From contig CALADI010000048.1 of NCBI GenBank assembly GCA_937890525.1, positions 62,001 through 126,000 of the forward strand: DNA of 64,000 nt, read 5' to 3'. The translations under genes and the position numbers were made by a program. The DNA is from an uncultured Clostridia bacterium (GTDB lineage Bacteria; Bacillota; Clostridia; Oscillospirales; Oscillospiraceae). This document shows positions 7,265 to 15,674 of this stretch, piece after piece (positions within the stretch are counted from its first letter, which is position 1; the number at the start of each line of letters is the position of its first letter). Under the pieces are notes generated by a model. That model searched no databases. It saw nothing but the letters and a program-made list of their open reading frames with translations, and had not been told where the DNA came from.

Positions 7265-8503
7265 ATGTTCTTAGCATTTCATTTGTCGGACATCATCACC
7301 ATCCCCTTCGGCTATATGCTGGAGTGGATGTACAACCTGACCAGCAGCTATGGTCTGGCGTTGATCCTGTTCGCCGTTATGGTTCAGCTGATCCTGACCC
7401 CCATTACCGTCAAGAGCAAGAAAAGCATGATGAAAATGTCCCGCCTTCAGCCCAGAATGCAGGACATTCAGCGCCGCTATGCCAACGATCAGGCCAGACA
7501 GAGTCAGGCCATGCAGGCGCTGTACAAGGAAGAGGGCGTGAGCATGACCGGCGGCTGCCTGTGGGGCTTCGTTCCGCTGCTCATCATGATCCCTCTGTAC
7601 TCCGTCGTCCGCCAGCCCATCACCTACATGCTCCACGAGAGCGCCGAGGTGGCACAGCAGATCATCGCCGTCATCAAGGGCGCAGATCCCACCCTGTTTG
7701 CCAACCCCTTCTACGATGAGATGATCGCCGCCAAGCACATCCCCCAGTTCCTTGAGGAGCTGAAGGCTGCCGGGATCGCCATGAATCCTGCCACCATGGC
7801 GGGCATCAACTTCGGCTTCCTGGGCATCGATATGGGCATCGTGCCCCAGTTCAACATCTTTGCATGGACTGCCTATGACTGGGCACACATCGGCGCATTC
7901 CTGATCCCGGTGCTGTCTGCCGCCAGCCAGGTGCTGACCATGTTCATCTCCACCAAGATGAACAACTCCGTGGTCACCAACGAGCACGGCGTGCAGGACG
8001 AGGAAACTGCCAAAAACTCCCAGATGGCTCAGTCCAACAAGGTCATGATGTACATGATGCCCTTGATGAGCCTGTGGATCGGCTTCACCGTTCCCACTGC
8101 ATTGAGCCTGTACTGGCTGGTGGGCGGCGTGGTCCGCACCGTGCAGGATGTGATACTGACCAACAAGTACCGCAAGATCTACGACGCCGAGGATGCCGAG
8201 CGGCTCCAGCGTGCCATTGAGGAAGACCGGATCGAGGCGGAGAAGGAGCGCATCCGCGCTGAGCGCCGTGCCGCCAACCCCGACGGCATCACCACCAACA
8301 CCAGCAAGAAGAAGCTGCAGAAGGAGCAGCAGGCCAAGGACGCCGCTGCCAAGGCTGCCGCAGCCAGAAAATACGCCGAGGAGCACGGAAAGGTCTTTGA
8401 GGAGGAGGAAGCCGAGCAGGTCATGTCCGGCATCGCCGAGCGTCCCTACTGCAAGGGCAGAGCCTACGATCCCCAGCGCTACAGCGGCAGTACGGAGGAA
8501 TAA
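7265..8503 (+). CDS. yidC: Membrane protein insertase YidC (SpoIIIJ/Oxa1 type)
   Basis: YidC folds and inserts inner-membrane proteins, alone or with SecYEG. The 412-residue protein has the Gram-positive plan without a large periplasmic domain. A first hydrophobic segment follows YNLTSSYGLALILFAVMVQLILTPITVKSKKSMMKM, which includes the cytoplasmic hairpin entry. Further membrane segments lie near 100, 200 and 260-300, and a highly charged C-terminal tail (about 310-412, Ala/Glu/Lys/Arg-rich) probably contacts ribosomes. No lipobox is present. The loop between the first two conserved segments is longer than in Bacillus. Confidence 0.93.
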   Translation: MFLAFHLSDIITIPFGYMLEWMYNLTSSYGLALILFAVMVQLILTPITVKSKKSMMKMSRLQPRMQDIQRRYANDQARQSQAMQALYKEEGVSMTGGCLWGFVPLLIMIPLYSVVRQPITYMLHESAEVAQQIIAVIKGADPTLFANPFYDEMIAAKHIPQFLEELKAAGIAMNPATMAGINFGFLGIDMGIVPQFNIFAWTAYDWAHIGAFLIPVLSAASQVLTMFISTKMNNSVVTNEHGVQDEETAKNSQMAQSNKVMMYMMPLMSLWIGFTVPTALSLYWLVGGVVRTVQDVILTNKYRKIYDAEDAERLQRAIEEDRIEAEKERIRAERRAANPDGITTNTSKKKLQKEQQAKDAAAKAAAARKYAEEHGKVFEEEEAEQVMSGIAERPYCKGRAYDPQRYSGSTEE

Positions 8504-8506
8504 ACC

Positions 8507-9358
8507 ATGGAAAAAAGTATTGTTACCACCGGAAAAACCATTGATGATGCCATTGAAGCTGCGCTGAAGCAGCTTGGCATGGATCGGGACAGCGTCAGCG
8601 TCACCGTGCTGGAGCAGGCCAAGAGCGGCTTCTTCGGCATCGGCAGAGCCGACGCCAAGGTGCAGGTGTCCTATGAGGCGCCCGACGAGACGCCCGCTGC
8701 CCCCCGGGTGGCGCTGTCCTCTGCGTCCCGCTCCAAGCCCAAGCAGTCCAAGCCCGAGCCGAAGCCCGAGGCGCCCAAGGCGGAGATCAAGCCCGAGCCG
8801 AAGCCCGAGGCGCCCAAGGCTGAGCCGAAGCCCGAAGCACCGAAGCCTGCCCCCAAGGCAGAAGCCAAGCCCCAGCCCCAGCGTACTTATGAGCCTGCCC
8901 AGCCCGGCAGCGACGAGGAGAAGATCGAGACTTTCCTGAAGGGTCTGCTGGAGCACATGGGTTCTCAGGCTGTGCCCCACGCATGGCGTGACGGAGAGGG
9001 CAGCTTCCGGGTGGATCTCACCGGAGAGGATCTGGGTTATCTCATCGGCCGCCGGGGCGAGACGCTGGACGCCATCCAGCACCTTGCCAACTACTCCGTG
9101 AACCGGACGCTGGAGGGTCATGTCCGCATCAATGTGGACGCCGAGGACTACCGGCTGAAGCGGGAGGAGTCGCTGAGCCGCTATGCCCGGAAGAAGGCAC
9201 AGCAGGTGCTGAAGAACCGCCGCCGCACCACCTTGGAGCCCATGAACGCCTATGAGCGCCATGTGATCCACGCTGCCCTGCAGGATATGGACAACATCAC
9301 CACCCATTCCACCGGCAGCGAGCCCAACCGCCGCGTGGTCATCGAATACCTGCGCTGA
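8507..9358 (+). CDS. jag: Jag/KhpB RNA-binding protein
   Basis: Jag (KhpB) has an N-terminal Jag domain, a KH domain and an R3H domain and binds RNA; with KhpA it affects cell elongation in pneumococci. Here the Jag domain starts at residue 1 (SIVTTGKTIDDAIEAALKQLG), then a low-complexity linker (about 65-130) of Lys-Pro-Glu-Ala repeats. The KH domain includes LIGRRGETLDAIQHL, and R3H contains ALSRYARKKAQQVLK-like helices and ends HSTGSEPNRRVVIEYLR. In the linker DNA a 33-bp unit (8749-8781, 8788-8820) recurs with a 39-bp period. It lies 3 bases after yidC. Confidence 0.93.
   Translation: MEKSIVTTGKTIDDAIEAALKQLGMDRDSVSVTVLEQAKSGFFGIGRADAKVQVSYEAPDETPAAPRVALSSASRSKPKQSKPEPKPEAPKAEIKPEPKPEAPKAEPKPEAPKPAPKAEAKPQPQRTYEPAQPGSDEEKIETFLKGLLEHMGSQAVPHAWRDGEGSFRVDLTGEDLGYLIGRRGETLDAIQHLANYSVNRTLEGHVRINVDAEDYRLKREESLSRYARKKAQQVLKNRRRTTLEPMNAYERHVIHAALQDMDNITTHSTGSEPNRRVVIEYLR
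8749..8820 (+). repeat. 39-bp period tandem repeat inside jag
   Basis: Two identical 33-bp units encode successive KPEPKPEAPKAE blocks. The repeat keeps the reading frame and only lengthens the flexible linker. Confidence 0.85.
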
Positions 9359-9365
9359 CGCATCA

Positions 9366-9400
9366 AGAAGCGATGCCCATTGGGGCGTCGCTTCTTTTTT
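9366..9400 (+). terminator. Terminator after jag
   Basis: AGAAGCGA-TGCCC pairs with GGGCG-TCGCTTCT around an ATTG loop, with one mismatch, and runs into six T. It closes the rpmH-jag operon. Confidence 0.85.
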
Positions 9401-9410
9401 GCACCATAAA

Positions 9411-9560
9411 TGCCTCCCTTTGGGAAAGGGAGGTGGCACGGCGCACGCCGTGACGGAGGGATCGTGACCGGCGGTCTGATATTCCCTGCGCCCGTTGGGG
9501 TCAACCCCTCAGTCAAAAATCATAGATTTTTGACAGCTCCCCTTACACGCCGGGAGCCTT
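9411..9560. repeat. Intergenic palindrome-rich repeat element
   Basis: This non-coding stretch holds three self-complementary units: CCTCCCTTT-GGG-AAAGGGAGG (9413-9433), CACGGCGCACGCCGTG (about 9437-9452) and GTCAAAAATC-ATA-GATTTTTGAC (9511-9533), followed by AGCTCCCC. Elements of this look (terminal CCTCCCTTT and AGCTCCCC with an inner AAAATC palindrome) occur in many copies in gut Firmicutes genomes, from memory; only one copy is seen in this window. It may be a non-autonomous mobile element or a REP-like sequence. Confidence 0.6.
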
Positions 9561-9672
9561 TGGTGTGTGTGACCCCATCATTTGCTGCAATAGACTAGGG
9601 ATACCTCCCGTGGGGCATCCCTTTCATTTTGCGGAAAATAGTCGAATCGTGTACGGTTTGAATCCAAAATGG

Positions 9673-9701
9673 TTGACAAATGCCTTTGACCGTTGTATAG
9701 T
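9673..9701 (+). promoter_or_regulatory. Promoter of the acetyltransferase-glmM operon
   Basis: Perfect TTGACA (9673-9678), 17-base spacer, TATAGT (9696-9701). It is followed by a small hairpin (AAGCCCCC-TTT-GGGGGC, about 9710-9727) in the leader. The promoter position rules out starts upstream of about 9708 for the next gene. Confidence 0.85.
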
Positions 9702-9752
9702 GAACGGGCGAAGCCCCCTTTGGGGGCATCACCCAGAAAGGATGTGGTGCGG

Positions 9753-10415
9753 GTGTATCAGATGACACAACTGTTTGACTTGACCCATAGCGCGGCGGGG
9801 GCATACCTTGCCGGGCTGGAATATCCGTGGCAGGCATTGGCGCAGATCAAGGATTGGATCGCAGCCATCGGTCACGGTCTAGGAGAGGACTATGTTCAGG
9901 TGGAGCCGGAGGTCTGGGTCCACCGCACGGCGGTGATCGCTCCCACGGCCTATCTGGGCGCCGGGTGCATCATCGGACCGGGGACGCAGGTGCGCCACGG
10001 CGCCTTCATCCGGGGCAGCGCTCTGGTGGGCGAGGGCTGTGTGGTGGGCAACAGCGTGGAGCTGAAGAATGTGATCCTGTTTGACCGGGTGCAGGTGCCC
10101 CACTTCAACTATGTGGGTGACAGCATCTTGGGCTACTGCGCCCACATGGGTGCGGGGGCAGTCACCTCCAATGTAAAATCCGACAAGACCCCTGTGACGG
10201 TGAAAGAAGGCGATGCGGTGATCCAAACCGGGCTGAAGAAATTCGGCGCCATGGTGGGCGACCATGTGGAGGTGGGGTGCAACAGCGTGCTGAACCCCGG
10301 CACCATCATCGGCAAAAATAGCCAGATCTACCCCACAAGCTGTGTCCGGGGCGTGGTTCCGGCGGACAGCATTTGGAAAACCGGCGGCATCGTGGTAAAG
10401 AAGGAGCAGCGATAA
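9753..10415 (+). CDS. Stand-alone GlmU-like left-handed beta-helix acetyltransferase
   Basis: A 220-residue protein made almost entirely of hexapeptide repeats (about 50-205), the LpxA-like fold. The segment VPHFNYVGDSILGYCAHMGAGAVTS resembles the acetyl-transfer site of GlmU, where the equivalent of GHLTYLGD supplies the catalytic His. No nucleotidyl-transfer domain (LAAGxGTRM) is present. It overlaps glmM by one base, and GlmM makes glucosamine-1-phosphate, the substrate of the GlmU acetyltransferase domain. Acetylation of that product is therefore a reasonable inference. The start is uncertain: GTG 9753 best fits the AAAGGA at 9737-9742; ATG 9762 and GTG 9744/9747 are alternatives. Confidence 0.72.
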   Translation: MYQMTQLFDLTHSAAGAYLAGLEYPWQALAQIKDWIAAIGHGLGEDYVQVEPEVWVHRTAVIAPTAYLGAGCIIGPGTQVRHGAFIRGSALVGEGCVVGNSVELKNVILFDRVQVPHFNYVGDSILGYCAHMGAGAVTSNVKSDKTPVTVKEGDAVIQTGLKKFGAMVGDHVEVGCNSVLNPGTIIGKNSQIYPTSCVRGVVPADSIWKTGGIVVKKEQR

Positions 10416-11806
10416 TGGGAAAATATTTTGGCACCGACGGCTTCCGGGGGGAAGCCAACTGCACATTGACCGCCGAACACGCCCAGAAGATCGGGCGGTT
10501 TCTTGGCTGGTACTACGGTCAGATGAAGCGCTGGAGCGGCTCGGCGGAGCCTGCCCGGGTGGTCATCGGCAAGGATACCCGGCGGTCCAGCTATATGTTC
10601 GAGTATGCGCTGGTGGCGGGGCTGGTGGCCAGCGGAGCCGATGCCTATCTGCTCCATGTGACCACCACCCCCTCGGTCGCTCATGTGGTGCGCACCGACA
10701 GCTTCGACTGCGGCATCATGATCTCCGCCAGCCACAACCCCTACTATGACAACGGCATCAAGCTCATCAACGGCAGCGGCGAGAAAATGGAGGAATCCGT
10801 CATCGCCCTGGTGGAGGACTATCTGGACGGAAATCTTTACTGCTTCGACCGCCATTGGCAGGAGCTGCCCCTTGCCAAGCGGGAGCGGATCGGCCGGACG
10901 GTGGACTATGTGGCGGGGCGCAACCGCTACATCGGCTACCTGATCTCTCTGGGGCTGTACAGTTTCAAGGGGATGAAGGTGGGCTTGGACTGCGCCAACG
11001 GCTCATCGTGGAACATTGCCAAGAGCGTGTTCGACGCCTTGGGCGCCAAGACCTATGTCATCAACGCCGATCCCGACGGTTACAACATCAATACCGACGC
11101 CGGCTCCACCCACATCGAGGGGCTGCAAAAGTTTGTGCTGGAAAACGCGCTGGATGTGGGCTTTGCCTACGACGGGGACGCCGACCGCTGCCTGTGCGTG
11201 GACGAGAAGGGGCAGGTGGTCACGGGAGATCACATCCTGTATATCTGCGGGCGGCACATGAAGGAGCAGGGCAAGCTGCTGAACAACACGGTGGTCACCA
11301 CGGTGATGTCCAATTTCGGGCTGTACAAGGCCTTTGATGAACTGGGCATCGGCTATGCCAAGACCGCCGTGGGGGATAAATATGTGTATGAATACATGAT
11401 GAAAAACGGCTGCCGCCTTGGGGGCGAGCAGTCCGGGCACATCATCTTCTCCAAGTACGCTTCCACCGGGGACGGTCTGCTGACCAGTCTGAAGGTGATG
11501 GAGGTGATGATGGCGAAGAAGCAGCCCTTGAGCCAGCTCCACGAGGATCTGGTGATCTACCCCCAGGTGCTGACCAATGTCCGGGTCACCGACAAGCGCC
11601 TTGCCCGGGAAGATCCTGCCGTCACCGAAGCGGTGGAGCAGGTGGCGGCGGCGCTGGGGGATTCCGGGCGGATCTTGGTACGGGAATCCGGCACCGAGCC
11701 GGTGATCCGGGTCATGGTGGAAGCTCCCGACCACGATCTGTGCCAGAAATATGTGGATCAGGTGGTCTGTGCCCTGCACCGGGGCGGCTTTGTTGCACAA
11801 TCATAA
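10415..11806 (+). CDS. glmM: Phosphoglucosamine mutase
   Basis: GlmM interconverts glucosamine-6-phosphate and glucosamine-1-phosphate for UDP-GlcNAc and cell wall synthesis. The 463-residue protein starts GKYFGTDGFRGEAN. It has the phosphoserine loop MISASHNPYYDNGIK near 105-120, the metal loop AYDGDADRCLCVD near 250, and a phosphate-binding RESGTEPVIRVMVEA at the C-terminus. These are hallmarks of alpha-D-phosphohexomutases, and the TDGFRG and SASHNP forms favour GlmM over phosphomannomutase. Its start shares a base with the upstream stop (TAATG), so it is coupled to the GlmU-like acetyltransferase. Confidence 0.9.
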   Translation: MGKYFGTDGFRGEANCTLTAEHAQKIGRFLGWYYGQMKRWSGSAEPARVVIGKDTRRSSYMFEYALVAGLVASGADAYLLHVTTTPSVAHVVRTDSFDCGIMISASHNPYYDNGIKLINGSGEKMEESVIALVEDYLDGNLYCFDRHWQELPLAKRERIGRTVDYVAGRNRYIGYLISLGLYSFKGMKVGLDCANGSSWNIAKSVFDALGAKTYVINADPDGYNINTDAGSTHIEGLQKFVLENALDVGFAYDGDADRCLCVDEKGQVVTGDHILYICGRHMKEQGKLLNNTVVTTVMSNFGLYKAFDELGIGYAKTAVGDKYVYEYMMKNGCRLGGEQSGHIIFSKYASTGDGLLTSLKVMEVMMAKKQPLSQLHEDLVIYPQVLTNVRVTDKRLAREDPAVTEAVEQVAAALGDSGRILVRESGTEPVIRVMVEAPDHDLCQKYVDQVVCALHRGGFVAQS

Positions 11807-11812
11807 CATGGG

Positions 11813-11844
11813 GCAGCCCCGGCAAATTGCCGGGGCTGCTTTTT
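11813..11844 (+). terminator. Terminator after glmM
   Basis: A 13-base arm GCAGCCCCGGCAA and its complement are separated by one base and followed by five T. Confidence 0.88.
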
Positions 11845-12012
11845 GCTGGGGGTTTCTATAGAGAAATATCGATTGTTCCCGGGAAAGCCGCCCGGCAGGC
11901 GCCGATTTCCCGGAAACGGACCCCTGAGGGGTGGATTTGGGGGATATGCAACAAAATGTATCGATATAAACATATCTTTTGGAATAATTTTGTGTAATTT
12001 GACGGAATTGTG

Positions 12013-12041
12013 TGGACAAATGTGTGAAATTGCGCTATGAT
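12013..12041 (+). promoter_or_regulatory. rnf operon promoter
   Basis: TGGACA (12013-12018) and TATGAT (12036-12041) with a 17-base spacer, in an AT-rich stretch ahead of rnfC. The remaining part of the 280-base gap (11845-12012) shows no gene. Confidence 0.6.
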
Positions 12042-12087
12042 AGGAGCATCGAACAAACGAAATCATAACACGAGAGGTGATCGACCT

Positions 12088-13443
12088 ATGGCGTTTTCTT
12101 TCTTTGGCGGCATCCATCCCAAGGAAAACAAATTCTACGCCGAGCATCGCAAGATCCAGACCTTCCCGGAACCGGATCTGGTGGTGATCCCTATGGTGCA
12201 GCACATCGGCGCACCATGCAAACCCTTGGTCAAAAAAGGAGATCTTGTGACCATGGGGCAGAAGATCGGTGATAACGAGGGGCTGTGTGTCCCCGTCCAC
12301 GCTTCCGTCTCCGGCAAGGTCAAGGCGGTGGAGATGCGTCCCCACACCAGCGGCACCACGGTGATGAGCGTGGTCATCGAGAATGACCACTTGGACACCC
12401 TGTGCCCCGACATCAGCCCCCGCACCCAGCAGCAGGTGGAGGAATTGAACCCCCAAGAATTGATGACCATCATCCGGGAAGCCGGCATCGTGGGTATGGG
12501 CGGCGCCAGCTTCCCCACCCATGTGAAGCTCAGCTCCGGCATGGGCAAGGTGGATACCATCATCATCAACCTGTCCGAGTGCGAACCCTACATCACCGCC
12601 GACGACCGTCTGGCCCAGGAGTACGCCCCCCAGATCCTCAGCGGCGTGCGGATCCTGATGAAAATTCTGGGCTTGGATCAGGCCCATATCGGCATTGAGG
12701 ACAACAAGCCTTTGGCGGTGAAGGCGCTGCAAAGTGCCATGGATCCTGCATGGGGCATCCGGGTAGATGTGCTGCCCTGCAAGTACCCCCAGGGTGCGGA
12801 GAAGCAGCTGATCTACGCCATCACCAAGCGGGAGGTGCCCTCTGGGGCGCTGCCGGCGGCGGTGGGCTGCGCCGTGTTCAATGCCGCCACCTGCAAGGCC
12901 ATCCACGATGCGGTATATGACGGGATGCCCCTGATCCGCCGGGTGGTCACGGTGTCCGGCGACATCGTCATGGAACCGAAGAACCTCATGGTGCCGGTGG
13001 GCACCTCTTTTAACGACCTTCTGGAGGCCTGCGGTCATTCCGAGCATCCCTACAAGGTGCTCTCCGGCGGTCCCATGATGGGCGCCGCCCAGTATGATCT
13101 GGCGGTCCCTGTCATCAAGGCCTGCAATGCCGTGACCATTCTGGGCAGCCGGAACCGGTTTGCTGTGAACGATCCCCATTGCATCCGCTGCGGCAGATGC
13201 ATGGAGGTCTGCCCCATGCACCTGATGCCCCTGATGATGTATCAGGCAGAGCGGCACCGGGATCTGGAGGAGATGAAGAAACAGAACATTATGGACTGCA
13301 TCGAGTGCGGCTGCTGCGCCTATACCTGCCCGGCTACCATTCCGCTGGTGCTGTCCTTCCGTTCCGCCAAGCAGCGCATCCGGGATGCCATGCCCCCCAG
13401 ACCTGCCGCACCCAAGCCCGAGCGTGCCGGGCAAAAACAGTAA
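12088..13443 (+). CDS. rnfC: Rnf complex subunit C
   Basis: RnfC is the peripheral NADH/FMN and Fe-S subunit of the Rnf complex, which couples electron transfer from reduced ferredoxin to NAD+ with Na+ or H+ export. The 451-residue protein begins MAFSFFGGIHPKENKFYAEH, has a GxGGxxFPTHVK-type nucleotide-binding region (MGGASFPTHVKL, about 148), and two C-terminal 4Fe-4S motifs CIRCGRCMEVCP and CIECGCCAYTCP (about 365-425). The start follows GAGAGGTGA. It is first of six adjacent genes in C-D-G-E-A-B order, as in acetogens and other Clostridia. Confidence 0.95.
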   Translation: MAFSFFGGIHPKENKFYAEHRKIQTFPEPDLVVIPMVQHIGAPCKPLVKKGDLVTMGQKIGDNEGLCVPVHASVSGKVKAVEMRPHTSGTTVMSVVIENDHLDTLCPDISPRTQQQVEELNPQELMTIIREAGIVGMGGASFPTHVKLSSGMGKVDTIIINLSECEPYITADDRLAQEYAPQILSGVRILMKILGLDQAHIGIEDNKPLAVKALQSAMDPAWGIRVDVLPCKYPQGAEKQLIYAITKREVPSGALPAAVGCAVFNAATCKAIHDAVYDGMPLIRRVVTVSGDIVMEPKNLMVPVGTSFNDLLEACGHSEHPYKVLSGGPMMGAAQYDLAVPVIKACNAVTILGSRNRFAVNDPHCIRCGRCMEVCPMHLMPLMMYQAERHRDLEEMKKQNIMDCIECGCCAYTCPATIPLVLSFRSAKQRIRDAMPPRPAAPKPERAGQKQ

Positions 13444-13458
13444 GGAGGGGGAATTCCT

Positions 13459-14457
13459 TTGGCACAGATGAAGTATTTTTACGAGCTGACGGTTTCCGGC
13501 TCGCCCCATGCCCATGCCAAGACCAACACCCAGACCATCATGCGGGATGTGCTCATCGCCCTGCTGCCTGCGCTGGCGGGGTCGGTGTATTTCTTCGGTC
13601 TGCGTGCCCTGATGGTCACGGCCATCTCGGCGGCGTCGGCGGTGTTCTTTGAATGGGCATACCGCAAATTGATGAAGCTGGACTCCACCGCCTATGACCT
13701 GTCTGCGGTGGTCACCGGCGTGCTGCTGGCGTTTGTATGTCCCCCCACCATCCCCTATTGGTGCGTTGTCTTGGGGGATCTCTTCGCCATCATCGTGGTG
13801 AAGCAGCTCTTCGGGGGCATCGGTCAGAACTTTATGAACCCCGCCCTTGCGGGCAGAGCCTTCCTGTTCAGCTGGCCGGTGGCCATGAGCACATGGGTCA
13901 AGGTGGGCTGGGAGAATGCCCCCGGGGTGCTTTCCACCGCAGATGCGGTGACGGCTGCCACCCCTTTGGCTGCCATGCACCAAGGGCAGATGCCGGCGGA
14001 ACGCATCCTCGACCTGTTCTTGGGCAATGTGGGGGGCTGCATCGGCGAGACCTCTGCCCTGTTGCTGCTGGTGGGCTTTGCCTACCTGCTGATCCGCCGG
14101 GTCATCAGCCCCCGGATCCCCCTTGCCTTTATCGGTACGGTGGCGGTGATCGCCCTGGTGTTCCCTCAGGGCAACGACCGGCTGATGTGGACTGCCGCGC
14201 AGCTGTTCTCCGGCGGACTCTTTCTGGGCGCCATCTTCATGGCCACCGACTATGTGACCAGCCCCGTCACCAAGCTGGGGCAGATCATCTTCGGCATCGG
14301 CTGCGGCGTGCTGACCATGCTGATCCGCTACTTCGGCGGCTATAACGAGGGCGTGTCCTATGCCATCTTGGTGATGAACGCCTGTGTGGTGCTGCTGGAT
14401 AAGATCGGACGCCCCAAGAAATTCGGCGCACCTAAGAAGGAGGTGGCGGGGAAATGA
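13459..14457 (+). CDS. rnfD: Rnf complex subunit D, TTG start
   Basis: RnfD is an integral membrane subunit that carries a covalent FMN. The 332-residue protein has about nine hydrophobic segments. DAVTAATPLAAMHQG near 156-170 contains the threonine expected to carry the flavin. I accept a TTG start at 13459, 10 bases after AGGAGGGGG; ATG 13468 is the alternative but is far from the ribosome binding site. It overlaps rnfG by 4 bases. Confidence 0.94.
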   Translation: MAQMKYFYELTVSGSPHAHAKTNTQTIMRDVLIALLPALAGSVYFFGLRALMVTAISAASAVFFEWAYRKLMKLDSTAYDLSAVVTGVLLAFVCPPTIPYWCVVLGDLFAIIVVKQLFGGIGQNFMNPALAGRAFLFSWPVAMSTWVKVGWENAPGVLSTADAVTAATPLAAMHQGQMPAERILDLFLGNVGGCIGETSALLLLVGFAYLLIRRVISPRIPLAFIGTVAVIALVFPQGNDRLMWTAAQLFSGGLFLGAIFMATDYVTSPVTKLGQIIFGIGCGVLTMLIRYFGGYNEGVSYAILVMNACVVLLDKIGRPKKFGAPKKEVAGK

Positions 14458-15011
14458 AACAGGAATCCACATTTATGTATGTCCTGCGGCTGGGAGTGAC
14501 GCTGCTGCTCATCACCGCTGTGGTGGCGGGCTTGCTCGCCGGGGTCAATTCCATTACGGCGCCCCGGATCCGGGCGGCACGGGAAGAAAAGACCCGCAAT
14601 GCCCTGTCTGCCGTGATCCCCGATGCCGCTTCTGCCCAGCCGGTGCAGGAATTTGACGACCAGTCCGGGGTGGTCACGGCGGTGTACCGCTCCGACAGCG
14701 CCTACGCCGTTCAGGTAGCCCCCAAGGGCTTCGACAGCGCCATCAACATGATGGTGGGGGTGGACGATGCCGGCAAGGTGCTGGGCATCCGGGTCATCTC
14801 CCACACCGAGACTTCCGGCTTGGGTGCGGTGGCGGCTGCGGACAATGCCAAGGGCGAAGCCTTCCGGGCGCAGTTCGCCGGCTGCGGCGGGGGTCTTGCC
14901 GTGACCAAGGACGGGGGCACCATCGATGCCCTCACCGGCGCCACCATCACCTCCCGGGCTGTGACCGCAGGGGTGAACGCAGCGGTGGCGTGCGTGGAAG
15001 CGCTGGGATAA
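14454..15011 (+). CDS. rnfG: Rnf complex subunit G
   Basis: RnfG has one N-terminal membrane anchor (about 8-32) and an extracytoplasmic FMN-binding domain. The covalent flavin motif S/TGAT is present as DALTGATITSRAV near 158-170, so FMN attachment by ApbE is expected; no apbE gene is in the window. At 185 residues the length is normal. Its ATG overlaps the rnfD stop. Confidence 0.94.
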   Translation: MKQESTFMYVLRLGVTLLLITAVVAGLLAGVNSITAPRIRAAREEKTRNALSAVIPDAASAQPVQEFDDQSGVVTAVYRSDSAYAVQVAPKGFDSAINMMVGVDDAGKVLGIRVISHTETSGLGAVAAADNAKGEAFRAQFAGCGGGLAVTKDGGTIDALTGATITSRAVTAGVNAAVACVEALG

Positions 15012-15026
15012 GGAGGATGTGACCAT

Positions 15027-15674
15027 ATGAATTTCAAAACCCAACTGCGGGAGGGTCTGCTGACCAAGAATCCGGTTCTGGTGCAGCTTTTGGGCATGTG
15101 CTCCACCCTCGCCATCAGCACCAGCCTGTTCAACGGTCTGGGCATGGGCATTTCCGTTACCATCATTCTGATCTGCTCCAATGTGCTGATCTCGGCGCTG
15201 CGGAAGGTGATCCCCAATCAGATCCGCATCGCCGCCTATATCGTCATCATCGCCGGATTCGTCACCATCGTGGATCTGCTGCTTCAGGCTTTCCTGCCGG
15301 AGCTGTCGGAGAATCTGGGCGTATTCATCCCCTTGATCGTGGTCAACTGCATCATTCTGGGCAGAGCCGAAGCCTTTGCTTCCAAGAACCGGGTGCTGGC
15401 TTCTGCCGTGGACGGTCTGTGCCAAGGCATTGGCTACACCGCTGCGCTGTGCCTGATGTGCATCATCCGGGAGCTGCTGGGCGCCGGTACTTTCGGCGGC
15501 GGCATCCTCAACGGCGGCGAGGGCATCCGCATCATCCCCGAGGGGTATCCCGCCATGCAGCTGGTGCTGCCGGTGGGCGGATTCCTGACGCTGGGCTTCC
15601 TCATTGCCGGATTCCAATGGATGATGAAGAAAATGGAGAAAAAATCCAAGGAAAAGGAGGGGGCTAAGGCATGA
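15027..15674 (+). CDS. rnfE: Rnf complex subunit E
   Basis: RnfE is an integral membrane subunit that, with RnfA, forms the ion-translocating core. The 215-residue protein has six hydrophobic segments and the family features NPVLVQLLGMCSTLA near 15 and PLIVVNCIILGRAEAFASKN near 100, the latter containing the conserved cysteine thought to help hold an Fe-S centre between A and E. AGGAGG precedes the start, and the end overlaps rnfA by 4 bases. Confidence 0.94.
   Translation: MNFKTQLREGLLTKNPVLVQLLGMCSTLAISTSLFNGLGMGISVTIILICSNVLISALRKVIPNQIRIAAYIVIIAGFVTIVDLLLQAFLPELSENLGVFIPLIVVNCIILGRAEAFASKNRVLASAVDGLCQGIGYTAALCLMCIIRELLGAGTFGGGILNGGEGIRIIPEGYPAMQLVLPVGGFLTLGFLIAGFQWMMKKMEKKSKEKEGAKA

Noticed and set aside
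8749..8820. CRISPR-like direct repeats
   Set aside because: The two repeats are in frame inside jag and encode a Lys-Pro-Glu-Ala linker, with no unique spacers.
7271..9439. 722-codon minus-strand frame opposite yidC and jag
   Set aside because: An antisense shadow of two certain genes; the long Gly-Leu repeats mirror the Lys/Pro/Glu linker of jag.
11758..14472. 904-codon minus-strand frame opposite rnfC and rnfD
   Set aside because: Histidine- and glycine-rich antisense translation without domains; the Rnf genes are unambiguous.
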